Below are positions 6,354 to 7,692 of a stretch of DNA of 7,692 nucleotides, in pieces. The position numbers and the translations under genes were made by a program. Source of the stretch: Clostridiales bacterium (lineage in GTDB: Bacteria; Bacillota; Clostridia; Oscillospirales; Acutalibacteraceae); contig JAAYFA010000227.1 of NCBI GenBank assembly GCA_012728445.1, forward strand, positions 1 to 7,692. Direction: 5' to 3'. The notes below the pieces were generated by a model that did not search any database, was not told where the DNA came from, and saw nothing but the letters and a program-made list of their open reading frames with translations. Every line of letters begins with the position of its first letter. The stretch's first letter is position 1.

Positions 6354-6378
6354 GCAAAATAACCCCATAGAATAAATA

Positions 6379-6411
6379 TGCATTGAAGTGTGCATTGAAA
6401 TATAGTACGAT
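6379..6411 (+). promoter_or_regulatory. Weak promoter candidate with 9-bp direct repeat, upstream of the yjbR-like gene
   Basis: TTGAAG (6383-6388), 17 bases, then TACGAT (6406-6411) is the best -35/-10 pair found, with four of six matches in each box. TGCATTGAA occurs twice here (6379-6387 and 6391-6399), offset 12 bases. The rest of the divergent gap down to 6465 is AT-rich with no hairpin or riboswitch-like structure that I could see. Confidence 0.3.
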
Positions 6412-6465
6412 TACAGTAGTTGCAGTGACCCGCAGAATATAAAGAAAATATATTTGAATTGAAAT

Positions 6466-6471
6466 GGGGAG
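6466..6471 (+). promoter_or_regulatory. Ribosome binding site that fixes the yjbR-like start
   Basis: GGGGAG lies five bases before the ATG at 6477. An in-frame TTG at 6459 would place this site inside the coding region and is therefore rejected as the start. Confidence 0.8.
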
Positions 6472-6476
6472 CAACC

Positions 6477-6839
6477 ATGAAATACGAATGGTTGGACGAA
6501 TATTGCCTCGCGAAAAAAAGCGTTGAAAAAGACTATAAGCTTGAATGGAACGCAACTCGTTACATGATACGAGGCAAAATGTTTGCCATGCAAGGTGGTG
6601 ATAAAGTTGGCAAGCCGATTATCACCGTTAAGCTTGAACCGTTATTCGGGGAGCTGCTGAGAGAGCAGTACAAAGACATCGTTCCCGGTTATTATATGAA
6701 CAAGGTGCATTGGAACTCGCTGTATTTGGAGGGCGATGTACCGGATACTGTTTTAAGAGATATGTTGGATAAATCATATGATATATTATTGGCGTCTTTC
6801 AGCAAGAAGGCTCGGAAGGAGATAATGGAAAGCATATGA
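6477..6839 (+). CDS. MmcQ/YjbR family protein
   Basis: 120 residues, typical length for the family, which has a CyaY-like (frataxin-like) fold and is often labelled DNA-binding, though its role is poorly established. Visible family signatures are the N-terminal EYCLAKKSVEKDY helix (8-20), a central GKMFAM (33-38) and PIITVKLEP (47-55) pair of strands, the VPGYYMNKVHWNSLYL segment (69-84), and the C-terminal helix around SYDILLASFSKKAR (100-113). The first codon is ATG at 6477, chosen by its Shine-Dalgarno. The stop overlaps the start of the esterase gene as ATGA (6836-6839), so translation of the two is probably coupled. It is divergent from the DUF2284 gene. No functional tie to the esterase is evident beyond the overlap. 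Confidence 0.9.
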   Translation: MKYEWLDEYCLAKKSVEKDYKLEWNATRYMIRGKMFAMQGGDKVGKPIITVKLEPLFGELLREQYKDIVPGYYMNKVHWNSLYLEGDVPDTVLRDMLDKSYDILLASFSKKARKEIMESI

Positions 6840-7692
6840 ATATAATGGAAGATTTGGCAAAGCGCAAATTACCGCCCGTTTTAAACCCCGACACCACCGC
6901 GACGAATTGGCCTTTGCGCCGCAAAGAGATTTTGAATTTACTCGCAAAGGAAGAATACGGTTTTTCGCCCCCGCCACCCGCTTTTGTGGAAGCCGAAACA
7001 ACGCTTTTGGAAAACAGAGCGTGGGCAGGCAAAGCGGAACATAGACAAATAGCGCTAAAGTTCCCGACACCAAAGGGCGAATTTTCTTTCCCCGCTGATT
7101 TGGTTTTGCCGTTCAGTGAAAAAAAGACGCCGCTTCTTATCTACATATCGTTCACAAAGTACCCCATAGGCAAGTATGGACCGATAGAAGAAATTGTGGA
7201 TAGTGGCTATGCTTTGGCGACTTTTTGTTATGAAGATGTGACAGCAGATAAAGATGACGACTTTAGCTCCGGACTTGCGGCGATGTTTGACAGAACACAG
7301 GACGGCGCGGACTGGGGTAAAATATCCATGTGGGCGTGGGCCGCGAGCCGTGTAATGGATTACGCGCAGTCACTTGACTCAATCGATAAAAAGCGTATCT
7401 TCTGCATCGGCCATTCGCGCCTGGGCAAAACCTCACTGTGGTGCGGCGCACAGGACGAACGTTTCGCCGCTGCGGTTTCCAACGATTCGGGCTGCGGTGG
7501 CGCGGCAATTGCCAGGGATAAAACGGGTGAAAGAATACAACAGATAACATCCCGCTTCCCGTATTGGTTTTGCAAAAGTTATCAAAAATATATTGGCAAA
7601 GAGCAGGACCTGCCTTTTGACCAACATTGGCTTTTGGCTTTGCTCGCCCCGCGTCCGGTGTATGTCGCAAGTGGGTCGGAGGATAATTGGGC
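6836..7692 (+). CDS. CE15 glucuronoyl-esterase-like alpha/beta hydrolase (3' truncated by window edge)
   Basis: 285 residues are visible with no stop before the right edge. The nucleophile elbow GHSRLGK (192-198) gives Ser194. NDSGCGGAAI (216-225) puts Asp217 where fungal CE15 enzymes have the acidic Glu of their ESG motif. PFDQHWLLALLAPRPVYVAS (260-279) supplies His264, the expected catalytic His. The order and spacing match bacterial CE15-like proteins, which cleave esters of glucuronic acid in xylan-lignin links or act as related carbohydrate esterases. The N-terminus (MNIMEDLAKRKLPPVLNP) has no hydrophobic stretch, so no signal peptide is seen and the enzyme appears cytoplasmic, unlike typical wall-degrading CE15s. 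The start is ATG at 6836, overlapping the yjbR-like stop by four bases; AAGGAG lies at 6816-6821, rather far. The ATG at 6845 is an alternative. Substrate unproven; a short intracellular glycoside ester or another ester is possible. Confidence 0.85.
   Translation, partial: MNIMEDLAKRKLPPVLNPDTTATNWPLRRKEILNLLAKEEYGFSPPPPAFVEAETTLLENRAWAGKAEHRQIALKFPTPKGEFSFPADLVLPFSEKKTPLLIYISFTKYPIGKYGPIEEIVDSGYALATFCYEDVTADKDDDFSSGLAAMFDRTQDGADWGKISMWAWAASRVMDYAQSLDSIDKKRIFCIGHSRLGKTSLWCGAQDERFAAAVSNDSGCGGAAIARDKTGERIQQITSRFPYWFCKSYQKYIGKEQDLPFDQHWLLALLAPRPVYVASGSEDNW

Noticed and set aside
6291..6476. Possible riboswitch or small RNA in the divergent intergenic region
   Set aside because: The leaders are short and I found no multi-stem structure, conserved aptamer core or terminator hairpin there.
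7263..7670. Minus-strand open frames opposite the right-edge esterase
   Set aside because: The plus-strand frame carries the full CE15-like motif set, and the minus-strand translations are Arg/Pro-rich with no recognisable fold.

Overview
The window looks like a chromosomal segment of a low-to-moderate GC Gram-positive anaerobe, most likely a clostridium-type Firmicute. This rests on strong purine-rich Shine-Dalgarno sites (AAGGAG, GGGGAG, AGGAGA) before nearly every gene, tight gene packing, and families common in that group (four-carbon acid sugar kinase with PdxA2, DUF2284, MmcQ/YjbR, CE15-like esterase). The assignment is inference; no rRNA or other marker gene is present.

Layout: positions 1-599 (+) hold the C-terminal part of a calcineurin-like metallophosphoesterase. 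It converges on a minus-strand gene block, and the two are separated by a compact hairpin (627-666) that should terminate transcription in both directions. From 5642 down to 667 (-) lie, in transcription order, a GNAT acetyltransferase, a four-carbon acid sugar kinase (DUF1537), an iron-dependent alcohol dehydrogenase, a DapA/NanA-type aldolase and a PdxA2-type 4-phospho-acid dehydrogenase. Gaps between the last four are only 19, 15 and 26 bases, so they form an operon. Upstream on the same strand, 5745-6290 encodes a cysteine-rich DUF2284 protein. It has its own near-consensus promoter (6325-6353) and a 23-bp palindrome (6303-6325) placed like a repressor operator. Divergent from it, on the plus strand, an MmcQ/YjbR-family protein (6477-6839) overlaps by four bases the start of a CE15 glucuronoyl-esterase-like hydrolase that runs off the right edge.

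How the genes work together: DUF1537 kinases and PdxA2 dehydrogenases are established partners that phosphorylate a C4 sugar acid (D-threonate type) at O4 and then oxidise and decarboxylate it to dihydroxyacetone phosphate. The two extra enzymes, a pyruvate-type aldolase with a changed active site and a group III alcohol dehydrogenase, are not part of that minimal pathway. They suggest a longer or branched route that makes the C4 acid or uses an aldehyde by-product; the substrate cannot be read from sequence. No transporter or regulator of this operon is inside the window.

No tRNA, rRNA, CRISPR array, insertion sequence or origin was seen. The longest gene-free stretch is the 186-base divergent intergenic region at 6291-6476.
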